A DNA stretch of 8,671 nucleotides from an uncultured Phascolarctobacterium sp. (GCF_905212365.1 NZ_CAJMEH010000073.1:1-8671), one strand, 5' to 3'. Counted from the first letter of the stretch, positions 1 through 7,122 are shown. Translations and numbers: made by a program. The notes: a model not told the origin generated them from the sequence alone.

Positions 1-50
1 GAGCGCGTAGTGGACTTTCACCACCTAGTTATCGCCCATGCCGGGCACAC
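1..50 (-). mobile_element. Group II intron, class C (IIC), 5' end only; truncated by the window edge
   Basis: Read on the minus strand from position 50 leftward, the sequence begins GTGTGCCCGGCATGGG. This fits the GUGYG 5' boundary of group II introns and, from memory, matches the opening of the class C introns of Bacillus halodurans and Oceanobacillus iheyensis. It is followed by a domain I hairpin with stem GTGG/CCAC (24-21 and 13-10) and loop TGAAAGT (20-14), equivalent to the GGG-TGAGAGT-CCC element of those introns. The 5' exon ends in a T-tract (GTTTTTA, 57-51) directly behind the hairpin terminator at 59-110, which is the known insertion context of class C introns. The ribozyme body and any reverse transcriptase/maturase gene would lie left of the window. 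I see about 50 nt only, so whether the intron is complete or active cannot be judged. Confidence 0.82.
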
Positions 51-58
51 TAAAAACG

Positions 59-110
59 AAACTCGCGTCAGCCTTTCCAAATTCAAGGAAGGACTAACGC
101 GAGTTTTTTT
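59..110. terminator. Bidirectional intrinsic terminator behind the autotransporter gene; apparent group IIC intron target
   Basis: A long inverted repeat has outer arms AAACTCGCGT (59-68) and ACGCGAGTTT (97-106). An imperfect inner stem follows (CCTTTCC against GGAAGG), closed by a short AT-rich loop. On the plus strand it runs into seven T (104-110). On the minus strand it is followed by TTTCGTTTTTA, and it lies about 30 nt beyond the autotransporter stop codon. It therefore can end the autotransporter transcript and also block plus-strand transcription from the left. The intron-like sequence starts right after its minus-strand T-tract. Confidence 0.85.
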
Positions 111-140
111 ATACCGTCAAGCAGTCAGAAAACCAAAGCC

Positions 141-2417
141 TTAGAAGCTCCAGCGCATACCTGCGTTCCATTGCCACGGAGTCTTGATATCGTCGCCAAC
201 CGTCTTGACTACGTCGGCATAAATATAGCTGTCGGCGCTGGTTTTGTAATTAAAACCTAACCCAGCTTCATACAACGTATTGCCTATATCCTGACTATAG
301 CTGTTGTGCAAATCACCTAACCGCAGATACGTATCGGCGTCGCCCGCAAATTCATGCAGCAAAGAGGCTTTAGCATAAACGCTGCCCTTATTCGTAATTT
401 TCTTGCCCAGCTCGAAGCCAATGCGCCCTACCATGCTGTACAAAGTATCCTGGCTTACGCGAATATTATTGCTGGTAGTATAGTCCTCGCCGCCGATACG
501 CATAAAGGTCAGCTGTGCCTGCGGCGTTACATACCAGCCGTCGGACATATCCACCTTAACACCATATTCTCCGCTTAAAGACGTACCCCAAGCGCCATAA
601 TCACCGCGAGTATCGCCTGCCTCAGTATGGATTTCAAATTCATTGTTCAAGCGACCCTGCTTCAAAACGATATCTGCATAATGTCCGCGCTCGCCTAACC
701 AAGTGCCGTACAGGGATAAGCTGGTGCTGCGGTTATCGCCCTTGCCGTTGGCGTAGGCCGTCTTGCCGTCGTTGTGGCTGATGGCCGCGCCGTAATGCCA
801 GTCGCCATACGCTTTGTCATAACCCATCTGGAAGTAATTGTACTGGTTCTTATACGCGCCGCTGTATTCAAATTCACCGCGGCTCATACGCACCCACACG
901 CCCTGATCGCCCTCGCTGTTGCGCAGCTCGCCTAAACGCTGGCTGAGCGTGCTGTCCTCCTGCCGCCAAGCGATTATCGCCGTGCTGGCAATATCACGCA
1001 TAGCGTCCATGGTGGTGGTAGAAGTCCCTTGCTGAATATCCTTAATCTCAAGCGTATTGCCATTTTTATCATTGCTTGTGATACCGGTCATACTCGGAGT
1101 AAGCAAACCTTCTTTAACAACTGCTGTAAATTCAGCAACGCCACCAATTTTTAAACTGTTATGTACTAACTTCGCAAATTTTTCTTTAGTACCAACATTA
1201 TCTGCCGTAATACCATTATAATTTGCAGTTACTTTAGCGCTGCTGTCACTATTTTCCACGTCAAATGTTCCTACAGCGAGCGTATCACCGCTAGCGTCAA
1301 CAGCAAAGTTTACCGTACCGCCAGCGCCTTTCAATGCATCCACTGCAACAATCTGTATATTTTCGGACTTATTAAGTAAATTGATAATACCTCCATCCAA
1401 TGTTAAGATATTTACTCTACTAGCCGAATCAGTTGTCCACTGCGCCGAATTGCTAATTCCAAGTTTCATAGAGTTAATCTCGTCATATCCATCCGGCATA
1501 GGATATCCAGTCGGAACAATATTGCCATTCAAATAAGATTCTTCATTAGCCAAATTAATGGTAACATCTGCGTCTACTTTAGTAGTGTTAGAGTAGTTAA
1601 AATCTATATTGCCATTAAGCTTTATAGTTTTATCAGAATCATTAGCGGCGTTAATTTTCGTCACTGCATTACCGCGCGTAGATAAAACAGTATCTGCATT
1701 TACCTCTAAATTGCCATTAATTTCTACAACACCCTGTGAAAATGCCGTTATACCAATCCCATGAAAATCGCCATCAGTCTCGTCAATTTTAACATCAGAA
1801 GAAGCATTGATAATAGTATTGTCAGCATTGATTATCAATGTAGAAGTTGCTTTCCCATTTAAATCAGTAGTATTATTGCCCACATAAAGACCATACGCAT
1901 AATAATCATTTGAGTGACTAGCAACTGTAAAATTATCTCCAGTGATTATTACTTTAGAACCTTGTTTATTGGACGTTCCATTAACATAAACACCCACAGC
2001 TATACCATAGCCATCAACATCAATAGATATATCGCTTGTATTGTTACCTCCAAGATATGTGATGGCACGATATGAGTCCCCTTTTTTGCTAGCGGCATAA
2101 GAATATACTCCTGAAATTATTGTCTTGGTTTTATTGTATTTTTGAGACGGTACAATAGAATTTTTCCCACTAATGCTTATTTTTTCACCCACAAACTCTA
2201 TAGTTACATCAGCCTTAGCATTACTATTTACATAAGTCTGCAAGCCTGTGCAATGCTTATTCTCCCATTTATTATCAAAGCTTAGTTTTAAATCATTACT
2301 GTACTTACTACTTGTACTTTTACTTTGTGTAGCAGTCGCCGCCCACGCGTTGCTAAACGGCATTGCAAGCAGCAAGCCTAAGGTTATTGCTCTCGCTAAA
2401 ATTTCTTTGCGTTTCAT
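141..2417 (-). CDS. Type Va autotransporter (outer-membrane beta-barrel with beta-helix-like passenger)
   Basis: This is a 758-residue secreted surface protein. Residues 1-26 are a Sec signal peptide: basic MKRK, hydrophobic core, AWA cleavage site before A27. Residues 27 to about 460 form a Gly/Asn/Thr/Ser-rich passenger with short beta-strand repeats and recurrent NGN turns, as in pertactin-like beta-helices. I see no GDSGSP-type protease motif, so an adhesin-like role is only a guess. Residues of about 467-499 make the helical plug (TTTMDAMRDIAS... SQRLGELR). From about 505 to the end is the autotransporter barrel (GVWVRMSRGEF), ending in the aromatic RWSF needed for outer-membrane assembly. 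I chose the ATG at 2417 because AAGGGA lies 9 nt upstream; the in-frame TTG at 2426 would abut that site. The passenger DNA is much more AT-rich than the barrel DNA. The gene appears monocistronic with its own promoter and terminator. Confidence 0.9.
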   Translation of the reverse strand: MKRKEILARAITLGLLLAMPFSNAWAATATQSKSTSSKYSNDLKLSFDNKWENKHCTGLQTYVNSNAKADVTIEFVGEKISISGKNSIVPSQKYNKTKTIISGVYSYAASKKGDSYRAITYLGGNNTSDISIDVDGYGIAVGVYVNGTSNKQGSKVIITGDNFTVASHSNDYYAYGLYVGNNTTDLNGKATSTLIINADNTIINASSDVKIDETDGDFHGIGITAFSQGVVEINGNLEVNADTVLSTRGNAVTKINAANDSDKTIKLNGNIDFNYSNTTKVDADVTINLANEESYLNGNIVPTGYPMPDGYDEINSMKLGISNSAQWTTDSASRVNILTLDGGIINLLNKSENIQIVAVDALKGAGGTVNFAVDASGDTLAVGTFDVENSDSSAKVTANYNGITADNVGTKEKFAKLVHNSLKIGGVAEFTAVVKEGLLTPSMTGITSNDKNGNTLEIKDIQQGTSTTTMDAMRDIASTAIIAWRQEDSTLSQRLGELRNSEGDQGVWVRMSRGEFEYSGAYKNQYNYFQMGYDKAYGDWHYGAAISHNDGKTAYANGKGDNRSTSLSLYGTWLGERGHYADIVLKQGRLNNEFEIHTEAGDTRGDYGAWGTSLSGEYGVKVDMSDGWYVTPQAQLTFMRIGGEDYTTSNNIRVSQDTLYSMVGRIGFELGKKITNKGSVYAKASLLHEFAGDADTYLRLGDLHNSYSQDIGNTLYEAGLGFNYKTSADSYIYADVVKTVGDDIKTPWQWNAGMRWSF

Positions 2418-2426
2418 AAACACCAA

Positions 2427-2432
2427 TCCCTT
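2427..2432 (-). promoter_or_regulatory. Ribosome binding site of the autotransporter (decides the start)
   Basis: AAGGGA on the minus strand lies 9 nt before the ATG at 2417 and directly touches the alternative TTG at 2426. The spacing therefore favours the ATG, giving 758 rather than 761 residues. Confidence 0.7.
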
Positions 2433-2469
2433 CGTCTGTAAAAGTTTTGCTCGTTGTAAAATTTATGTG

Positions 2470-2486
2470 TGCGGCGTGCTGCCGCA
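2470..2486 (-). other. GC-rich hairpin in the autotransporter 5' leader
   Basis: TGCGGC (minus strand, 2486-2481) pairs perfectly with GCCGCA (2475-2470) around a 5-nt loop. It lies in the inferred leader of about 75 nt, some 40 nt upstream of the ribosome binding site. No T-run follows directly, so it is not a terminator. It could stabilise the mRNA or bind a regulator; that is inference. Confidence 0.45.
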
Positions 2487-2500
2487 TCCTCTTCACCATA

Positions 2501-2528
2501 AGTATAGCACGCTTGTCCCCCCCGTAAA
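2501..2528 (-). promoter_or_regulatory. Probable sigma-70-type promoter of the autotransporter, with a G7 tract in the spacer
   Basis: On the minus strand TTTACG (2528-2523, 4 of 6 matches to TTGACA) is followed after 16 nt by TATACT (2506-2501, 5 of 6 matches to TATAAT). Transcription would start near 2494, leaving a leader of about 75 nt. Seven consecutive G (2523-2517) include the last base of the -35 box and the first six bases of the spacer. A gain or loss of one G would change the spacing to 17 or 15 nt. Confidence 0.6.
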
Positions 2529-2634
2529 GACGTAAGTAGTTGTAAATTTCTCTTTTCTTTATTCGCCAGCACCCTTAATGACCACCACTACAGCATCTCA
2601 ATATCCGCATCACTCATTCCCAACCCTAACTAAC

Positions 2635-2685
2635 AAAAAAAGCCTTAAAGCAGCTTGCTTTCGCAAGCATACTCTAAAGCTTTTC
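2635..2685 (-). terminator. Intrinsic terminator of the larA-family gene
   Basis: The core stem is GCTTGC/GCAAGC (2653-2658 and 2663-2668) with loop TTTC, extended by an imperfect outer stem. On the minus strand it ends in GGCTTTTTTT (T-run 2641-2635). It lies about 85 nt beyond the larA stop codon. The A-rich and T-rich flanks would also allow weaker termination on the plus strand. In the 354-nt gap between larA and the autotransporter, the parts outside this terminator and the promoter region (2529-2634 and 2686-2771) show no gene. A short GGGC/GCCC hairpin at 2752-2762 is the only other structure there. Confidence 0.75.
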
Positions 2686-2771
2686 ATCGTTCATTTTCAG
2701 TTTTATTTTTATCGCAGCAGCAAACCGCGCTGCCTAAAATTCTTAGCGCATGGGCAGCGCCCAGTGCAAAT

Positions 2772-4070
2772 TTACTTATCTAAAATCGGCAGTGTTGCCG
2801 AAGCGTGCCCCATAATCGTAATAGTATAATCCTTTTTCCCCTGCTTGGCAAGCTGCTCCTGAGCCTTCTCCCAGGCCTCTGCCAGGGTATGGCAGGGAAT
2901 ATGCCCGGTTTTGCGGACAAAATCAAAATTTTCCGGCCGCGTTACCAAATAAGCCGTCACATCGTTGACAATGCTGCGGGCCTTGAAAGCGACGAAGGCA
3001 GGAATGGTAAAATTAGCGCGAATATCCTTTTCAAACTGCTCCATATCGGTGCGGCTGAAGCAGTCGGTAAAGATGGCGGGCTCCTTGATATCCGGGCAGT
3101 CCAGCGTAAAAATCATAATACCGCCTTTTTTCACAGCGAACTGCGCGTTCATGTGGCATTTAGTGGCCTGATATAAATTCAAATCCTTAGGATAACCGCC
3201 GGCAGAAGCGATAACCACATCGGCCAGCTGCTTGATATGCACGCCGCCCATGGCCAGCAAATCCTTGCAGCCCTGCTCCCAAGCTTTTTGCCAATGTCCT
3301 GCCACTACCTCGCTGATATCTCCGTCAGGAGTAAAAACCGTATTCACTAAAAAGTCCGGCTCCAGCAGGGATACGGCCTCCATCATATCCTGATGAATAG
3401 GATTGCCCTCCAGCAGACTGGCGTCGCAGGCTTTATTGCAGCCCCCGCCCTCAATTTTGGACATGGTCATGCAGTGGTTCAGCATAATGCTTTCGTAAGC
3501 CGCCACACCCGGCATTACAGCCTTGCGCCCGCCGCCAAAACCGGCAAAGGGATGCAAGGTTACTGCGCCGGTTAAAATCACGCGGTCAGCGTTAACTACA
3601 TATTTGCTGAGCGCCACCTCGTTGCCGAAGGAGGTTTTGCCCAAAGACACCATATCCTCCTTTTTGCGGCTGTCATGCTGCACGATTTTTAAGCGCTTAA
3701 CCATTTCCTCGCCGCAGACTACTATGTCCTCTTCCGGCGTATGGCCGCGGTGCGTGCCCGTAGCTACGATAACCGTAATATCCTCGTCCTTAACGCCTAC
3801 GCTGTTCAGCTCGTCCACTATGACCGGCAAAAATTCGGAAGTGCCGCACAAACGGGTAATGTCGCTGACAATAATAGTCACCGTTTCACCGGCGCGGACA
3901 ATTTCGCGCAGCGGCTTAGAGCAAATAGGATTGCGGATAGCCTCCCGCGTAGCTGCAACAATATCCGGGCATACATGCGCGTCGTTGCCGTGTATATCAT
4001 AAATAACATGCTCCTCCGGCAGCAGAACTTCCTCCTGACGCTTGCCGATAGGTAAAAAATAATTTTTCAT
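2772..4070 (-). CDS. larA: LarA-family nickel-pincer 2-hydroxyacid racemase/epimerase
   Basis: This is a 432-residue cytoplasmic protein, close to the 424 residues of Lactobacillus plantarum lactate racemase LarA. The family inverts the alpha carbon of lactate or another 2-hydroxyacid, using a nickel-pincer nucleotide bound to a lysine. Visible counterparts of the LarA active site are R73 (SDITR), H107 (ATGTHRGH), H173 and K183 (LHPFAGFGGGRK, where K183 should carry the cofactor), H199 (LNHC), and Q301 with K304 (YQATK). All lie within a few residues of their positions in LarA. The substrate cannot be read from sequence, because many LarA homologues act on hydroxyacids other than lactate. The start at 4070 is set by GGAGGG 6 nt upstream. 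No larB, larC or larE cofactor gene is in the window; they would have to be elsewhere. The gene has its own promoter and terminator. Confidence 0.88.
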   Translation of the reverse strand: MKNYFLPIGKRQEEVLLPEEHVIYDIHGNDAHVCPDIVAATREAIRNPICSKPLREIVRAGETVTIIVSDITRLCGTSEFLPVIVDELNSVGVKDEDITVIVATGTHRGHTPEEDIVVCGEEMVKRLKIVQHDSRKKEDMVSLGKTSFGNEVALSKYVVNADRVILTGAVTLHPFAGFGGGRKAVMPGVAAYESIMLNHCMTMSKIEGGGCNKACDASLLEGNPIHQDMMEAVSLLEPDFLVNTVFTPDGDISEVVAGHWQKAWEQGCKDLLAMGGVHIKQLADVVIASAGGYPKDLNLYQATKCHMNAQFAVKKGGIMIFTLDCPDIKEPAIFTDCFSRTDMEQFEKDIRANFTIPAFVAFKARSIVNDVTAYLVTRPENFDFVRKTGHIPCHTLAEAWEKAQEQLAKQGKKDYTITIMGHASATLPILDK

Positions 4071-4076
4071 TAACAT

Positions 4077-4082
4077 CCCTCC
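4077..4082 (-). promoter_or_regulatory. Ribosome binding site of larA (decides the start)
   Basis: GGAGGG on the minus strand lies 6 nt before the ATG at 4070. The upstream in-frame ATG at 4076 directly abuts it and so has no usable spacing. The protein therefore starts MKNYF rather than MLMKNYF. Confidence 0.8.
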
Positions 4083-4102
4083 AATATAAGCGGATAGTAT
4101 TT

Positions 4103-4108
4103 ATTATA
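4103..4108 (-). promoter_or_regulatory. Probable -10 element of the larA promoter
   Basis: A perfect TATAAT on the minus strand lies 32 nt upstream of the larA ATG. No good -35 box is visible at 16-18 nt; the region there is T-rich and overlaps the arm of the trkH terminator. Transcription would start near 4096. Confidence 0.55.
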
Positions 4109-4127
4109 CATTATTTGAACGCGAAAT

Positions 4128-4161
4128 AAAAGAAGAATATCCTCTAAAGACATTCTTCTTT
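4128..4161 (-). terminator. Probable intrinsic terminator of the trk operon
   Basis: Perfect arms AAAGAAGAAT (minus strand, 4161-4152) and ATTCTTCTTT (4138-4129) enclose a loop of about 13 nt. A T-rich stretch (TTTTATTT) follows. It lies 22 nt beyond the second trkH stop codon. The stem is AT-rich, so termination may be partial and some readthrough into larA is possible. Confidence 0.6.
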
Positions 4162-4183
4162 ACAATTATTTTAATATTTTTAC

Positions 4184-5641
4184 TTACCAGCGTTTACTAT
4201 TACGCCAATATTCGCTGCGCAGCAAAGCTAAAGCCGTGAACAGCTCCAGCCTGCCCAGCAGCATAGCTAGGGACAGCGCCGCCTTGCTGCACGCTGGCAC
4301 CTGCGCATAAGTACCGGTAGCGCCTATACTGTCAAAGGCCGGGCCCACGCTCGCCATACAGGAAGCTACGCCAAAAATAGCTTCCGTTACGTCCATTCCG
4401 TCAAAGGTCAGCACGAGGGACAAAGAAGCCACTAATAGGATATATACGAAAAAGAAACGGCTGATATTGATAATGGTCTGCACCGGCAAGGGCTTTCTGC
4501 TGTAGTAAACATTGAGCAGCATTTGCGGATGCAGCGTGCGCCGCAGCTCAGCCGCCACCGTTTTCAACAACACAATCAAGCGGCAGATTTTAATGCCACC
4601 CGCAGTCGAGCCCGCGCAGCCGCCGGTGAAAAAAGTAAGCGCCAGCAACAGCTTGGCAAACGAAGGCCAGTTATCGTAATTATCGGCCACAAAGCCCGTG
4701 GTCGACGCAAACGAAGCCACATGAAAAAAAGCCGTTTTAAAACCGTCGGCCAGACTGTAGCCGTTGACGATAACAATATTGGCCGTAATCAGCACGGAGA
4801 CGCTAAACACCAATACCACATATACCTTAAATTCCAAATCGTGCCACAAAGCCTGAAAACCATTCTGCGTTACCTGGTAATACACGGCAAAGTTACCGGC
4901 AGCTAAAATCATAAAAACGCCTAAAGCATATTCTATCATAGGGCTGCCAAAATGCGCCACGCTGTTATCGTAATTGGAAAAACCGCCTGTAGCAACAGCC
5001 GAGCAGGCATGATAAACGGCGTCGTATTCGCTCATGCCCATCCCTGCCAGAATGCCCGTTAAAATAATCGTCAGCAGCAGATAAATATAAAACAGCGCTA
5101 TCGCCGTAGTGCGGATACGCGGCAGGATACGGCTGTTGGAAAAGCCCGTAACCTCGGCGTTAAACAAATACATAGCGCTGCCTGCAATCTGCGGCAGCAA
5201 AGCCACGAACAGCACGATAATGCCAATACCGCCAATCCAGTGCGTCAAAACGCGCCAAAAAAGCAGGCTGCGCGGCAGGTCCTCCAAATTGGAAATAGCC
5301 GTCGCGCCGGTAGTGGTCAATCCGGACATACTTTCAAAATACGCCGACACCGGGTCAAGCACGCCTGCAAAGCAAAAAGGCAAAGCTCCCAGCCCTGCAG
5401 CCAGCACCCACGAAAAAAATACCGTGCCTATACCCTCGCGCACCGATATATCATTATGGGAAACATTGCGACCGTAACGGTCAAACAGCTTGTATAAAAC
5501 GATGGCTATGCAAAAGGACAACGCAAAATAAAGATAGCAATCCTCGCCGTAATACAAAGCCATCAGCAGAGGTATGAGCTGCACCGCGCCGATGCCGAAC
5601 GATATTTTTCCCAAAAGATATAAAATTACCTTCGTATTCAT
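4184..5641 (-). CDS. trkH: TrkH-family potassium uptake membrane subunit (second copy)
   Basis: This is a 485-residue inner-membrane protein of the TrkH/TrkG/KtrB superfamily, built from four M1-P-M2 repeats that form one potassium pore. The four filter segments are TTTGAT (109-114), ATGGFS (217-222), STTGF (313-317) and ASVGPAF (430-436), each keeping its central glycine. The intramembrane gating loop GGCAGSTAGGIK (340-351) and the C-terminal LLGRLELFT (461-469) are family hallmarks. It should form a dimer gated by a TrkA ring. It starts 18 nt after the upstream trkH stop, with GGGAG 7 nt before the ATG. By my hand count it is about 39% identical to that neighbour (188 of 485) with no gap, so it is an old tandem paralogue and not a recent copy. 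It is the last gene of the trkA-trkH-trkH operon. Confidence 0.93.
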   Translation of the reverse strand: MNTKVILYLLGKISFGIGAVQLIPLLMALYYGEDCYLYFALSFCIAIVLYKLFDRYGRNVSHNDISVREGIGTVFFSWVLAAGLGALPFCFAGVLDPVSAYFESMSGLTTTGATAISNLEDLPRSLLFWRVLTHWIGGIGIIVLFVALLPQIAGSAMYLFNAEVTGFSNSRILPRIRTTAIALFYIYLLLTIILTGILAGMGMSEYDAVYHACSAVATGGFSNYDNSVAHFGSPMIEYALGVFMILAAGNFAVYYQVTQNGFQALWHDLEFKVYVVLVFSVSVLITANIVIVNGYSLADGFKTAFFHVASFASTTGFVADNYDNWPSFAKLLLALTFFTGGCAGSTAGGIKICRLIVLLKTVAAELRRTLHPQMLLNVYYSRKPLPVQTIINISRFFFVYILLVASLSLVLTFDGMDVTEAIFGVASCMASVGPAFDSIGATGTYAQVPACSKAALSLAMLLGRLELFTALALLRSEYWRNSKRW

Positions 5642-5659
5642 ACCTCAACTCCCAAGCTT

Positions 5660-7117
5660 TTACCAATTCTGTTTATCGCGCCAAAAATCAGGACGCAGGA
5701 TAGCCAGTAAAGTAAAAATTTCCAAACGGCCAAGCAGCATTGCCACAATGCTGATAAAGCGCGCCCAATCCGGCAGACTGCTGTAGGTCGACGTGGGCCC
5801 TACTACGCCAAAGGCCGGGCCTACGCTGCTCATGCAGGCGGCAATCAAGCCGATGGATTCCATCGCAGAAATTCCGGACAAGGAAATCAATAATGTCAAA
5901 ACGATAAAGACCAATATATACAAGAAAAAAAAGCGCGTAATATTGCCCACAACAATGGGGTCAATATCCTTATCGCCCATTTTTACGGAATAAACGATAC
6001 GCGGATGCAGAGTGCGCAAAAGCTCGGCCCATCCGGCCTTCAATAAAATTATCAAACGCGATATTTTAATGCCGCCCGCAGTTGAGCCGCTGCAGCCGCC
6101 GATAAACATCAGCATCAGCAGTATGCTGCGGCTGAAGCTGGGCCAGGTATCAAAGTCCGACGAGGCAAAGCCCGTAGTGCTGCCGATGGAAATAGCCTGA
6201 AAAATGCTGTGACGCACGCATTCGCCCAAGGGCAGATAGTCAGTCAGATATAAATCGCCGCAGATAAGAAAAGCCGCGACAGCCAAAATGCACAAATAAT
6301 AGCGGTGTTCCGTGTCGTTGCGCAGGGACAGCCAATCGCCGCGCCAGATTTTATAGTAAAGCGAAAAGTTCATGCTGGCTATCAGCATAAAAAAAATCGC
6401 TATAACCTCTACAAAAATATTGTCGAACGCAATCAGGCTGTCGTGGTAATAAGAAAAGCCGCCCGTAGCCATAGTCGCCAAAGCCAGATTGATAGCCTGA
6501 AACAAAGGCACGCCAGCTAAAAGCAGCAGTATTATCTCCACCAGCGTCAGCGAAACATAGATACAGAGAATCAAAAGCGCCGATTCCTTAATTTTGGGCA
6601 GCGTGCGTTCGGCCATGCCTCCCGGCAGCTCAGCATTAAAAAGGTAGCTGGTGCCGCTGTTCATCTGCGGCATAATAATAATAAAAAGCATAATAACGCC
6701 GATACCGCCGGTCCAATGCGTAAGGCAGCGCCAAACCAAAATACTGGGCGGAAAAGCCTCAAAGGATTCGGCAGTGGTAACGCCCGTCGTCGTAAAGCCC
6801 GATACGCTTTCAAAAACGGCGGCTAAAGGGTCGCCGGGATTAAGGAATAAATATGGCAGCGAGCCCATCAGACACACCAAAAGCCAGCCGCAGCCGACCA
6901 CGGCTATGGCTTCGCGCACCCGCAGACGCTGACGCATGCGCTGCGCGCCAAAAATATTAAATACCGAAGCCACCGTCACCGAAGCGATGAGGCTAAAGGC
7001 AAAAATCCATATATGCTCCTGGTCGGCCACAATGGCCGCAAACAGCGGCAACAGCAGCACTAAGGAAAAAGCTATCGTTAAATTTCCCAATAAACGGTTT
7101 ACGAGCCGTGCATCCAT
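5660..7117 (-). CDS. trkH: TrkH-family potassium uptake membrane subunit (first copy)
   Basis: This is a 485-residue integral membrane subunit of the Trk potassium uptake system. The filter segments are TTTGVT (109-114), ATGGFS (217-222), STTGF (313-317) and SSVGPAF (430-436). The gating loop GGCSGSTAGGIK spans 340-351, and the C-terminus carries LLGRLEIFT (461-469). All landmarks fall at the same residue numbers as in the following trkH. The first filter has Val where the other copy has Ala; the remaining filter cores are the same. The ATG lies 5 nt after the trkA stop, and its ribosome site GAGGG (7130-7126) sits inside the end of trkA, so translation is probably coupled. TrkA and the two TrkH proteins would be made together. 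Whether the TrkH proteins form homodimers, heterodimers or separate transporters is not visible from sequence. Confidence 0.93.
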   Translation of the reverse strand: MDARLVNRLLGNLTIAFSLVLLLPLFAAIVADQEHIWIFAFSLIASVTVASVFNIFGAQRMRQRLRVREAIAVVGCGWLLVCLMGSLPYLFLNPGDPLAAVFESVSGFTTTGVTTAESFEAFPPSILVWRCLTHWTGGIGVIMLFIIIMPQMNSGTSYLFNAELPGGMAERTLPKIKESALLILCIYVSLTLVEIILLLLAGVPLFQAINLALATMATGGFSYYHDSLIAFDNIFVEVIAIFFMLIASMNFSLYYKIWRGDWLSLRNDTEHRYYLCILAVAAFLICGDLYLTDYLPLGECVRHSIFQAISIGSTTGFASSDFDTWPSFSRSILLMLMFIGGCSGSTAGGIKISRLIILLKAGWAELLRTLHPRIVYSVKMGDKDIDPIVVGNITRFFFLYILVFIVLTLLISLSGISAMESIGLIAACMSSVGPAFGVVGPTSTYSSLPDWARFISIVAMLLGRLEIFTLLAILRPDFWRDKQNW

Positions 7118-7122
7118 AGCGT

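Noticed and set aside
1..144. Open plus-strand frame entering from the left edge and running to a TAG at 142-144
   Set aside because: It runs straight through the hairpin terminator and covers the intron-like sequence on the other strand. Short open frames through such sequence are expected by chance, and the group II intron reading explains the bases better.
2418..2771. CRISPR array, tRNA or small RNA gene in the largest gene-free gap
   Set aside because: No regularly spaced direct repeats and no cloverleaf were seen; the gap is accounted for by a promoter, a leader hairpin, a terminator and featureless AT-rich sequence.
2578..2829. Plus-strand ORF of 83 codons between the autotransporter and larA
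   Set aside because: It spans the larA terminator and the 3' end of larA, has no ribosome binding site, and its translation resembles nothing I recognise.
3523..4002. Plus-strand ORF of 159 codons opposite larA
   Set aside because: It is antisense to a gene with a complete active site, has no ribosome site, and its translation is low-complexity (Ser/Thr/Arg/Val-rich) as expected of a shadow frame. The same applies to the plus-strand frames opposite trkA, trkH and the autotransporter.
4184..7117. Recent tandem duplication or assembly artefact producing the two trkH genes
   Set aside because: The proteins are only about 39% identical by hand count and the DNA differs throughout, so this is a genuine ancient paralogue pair.
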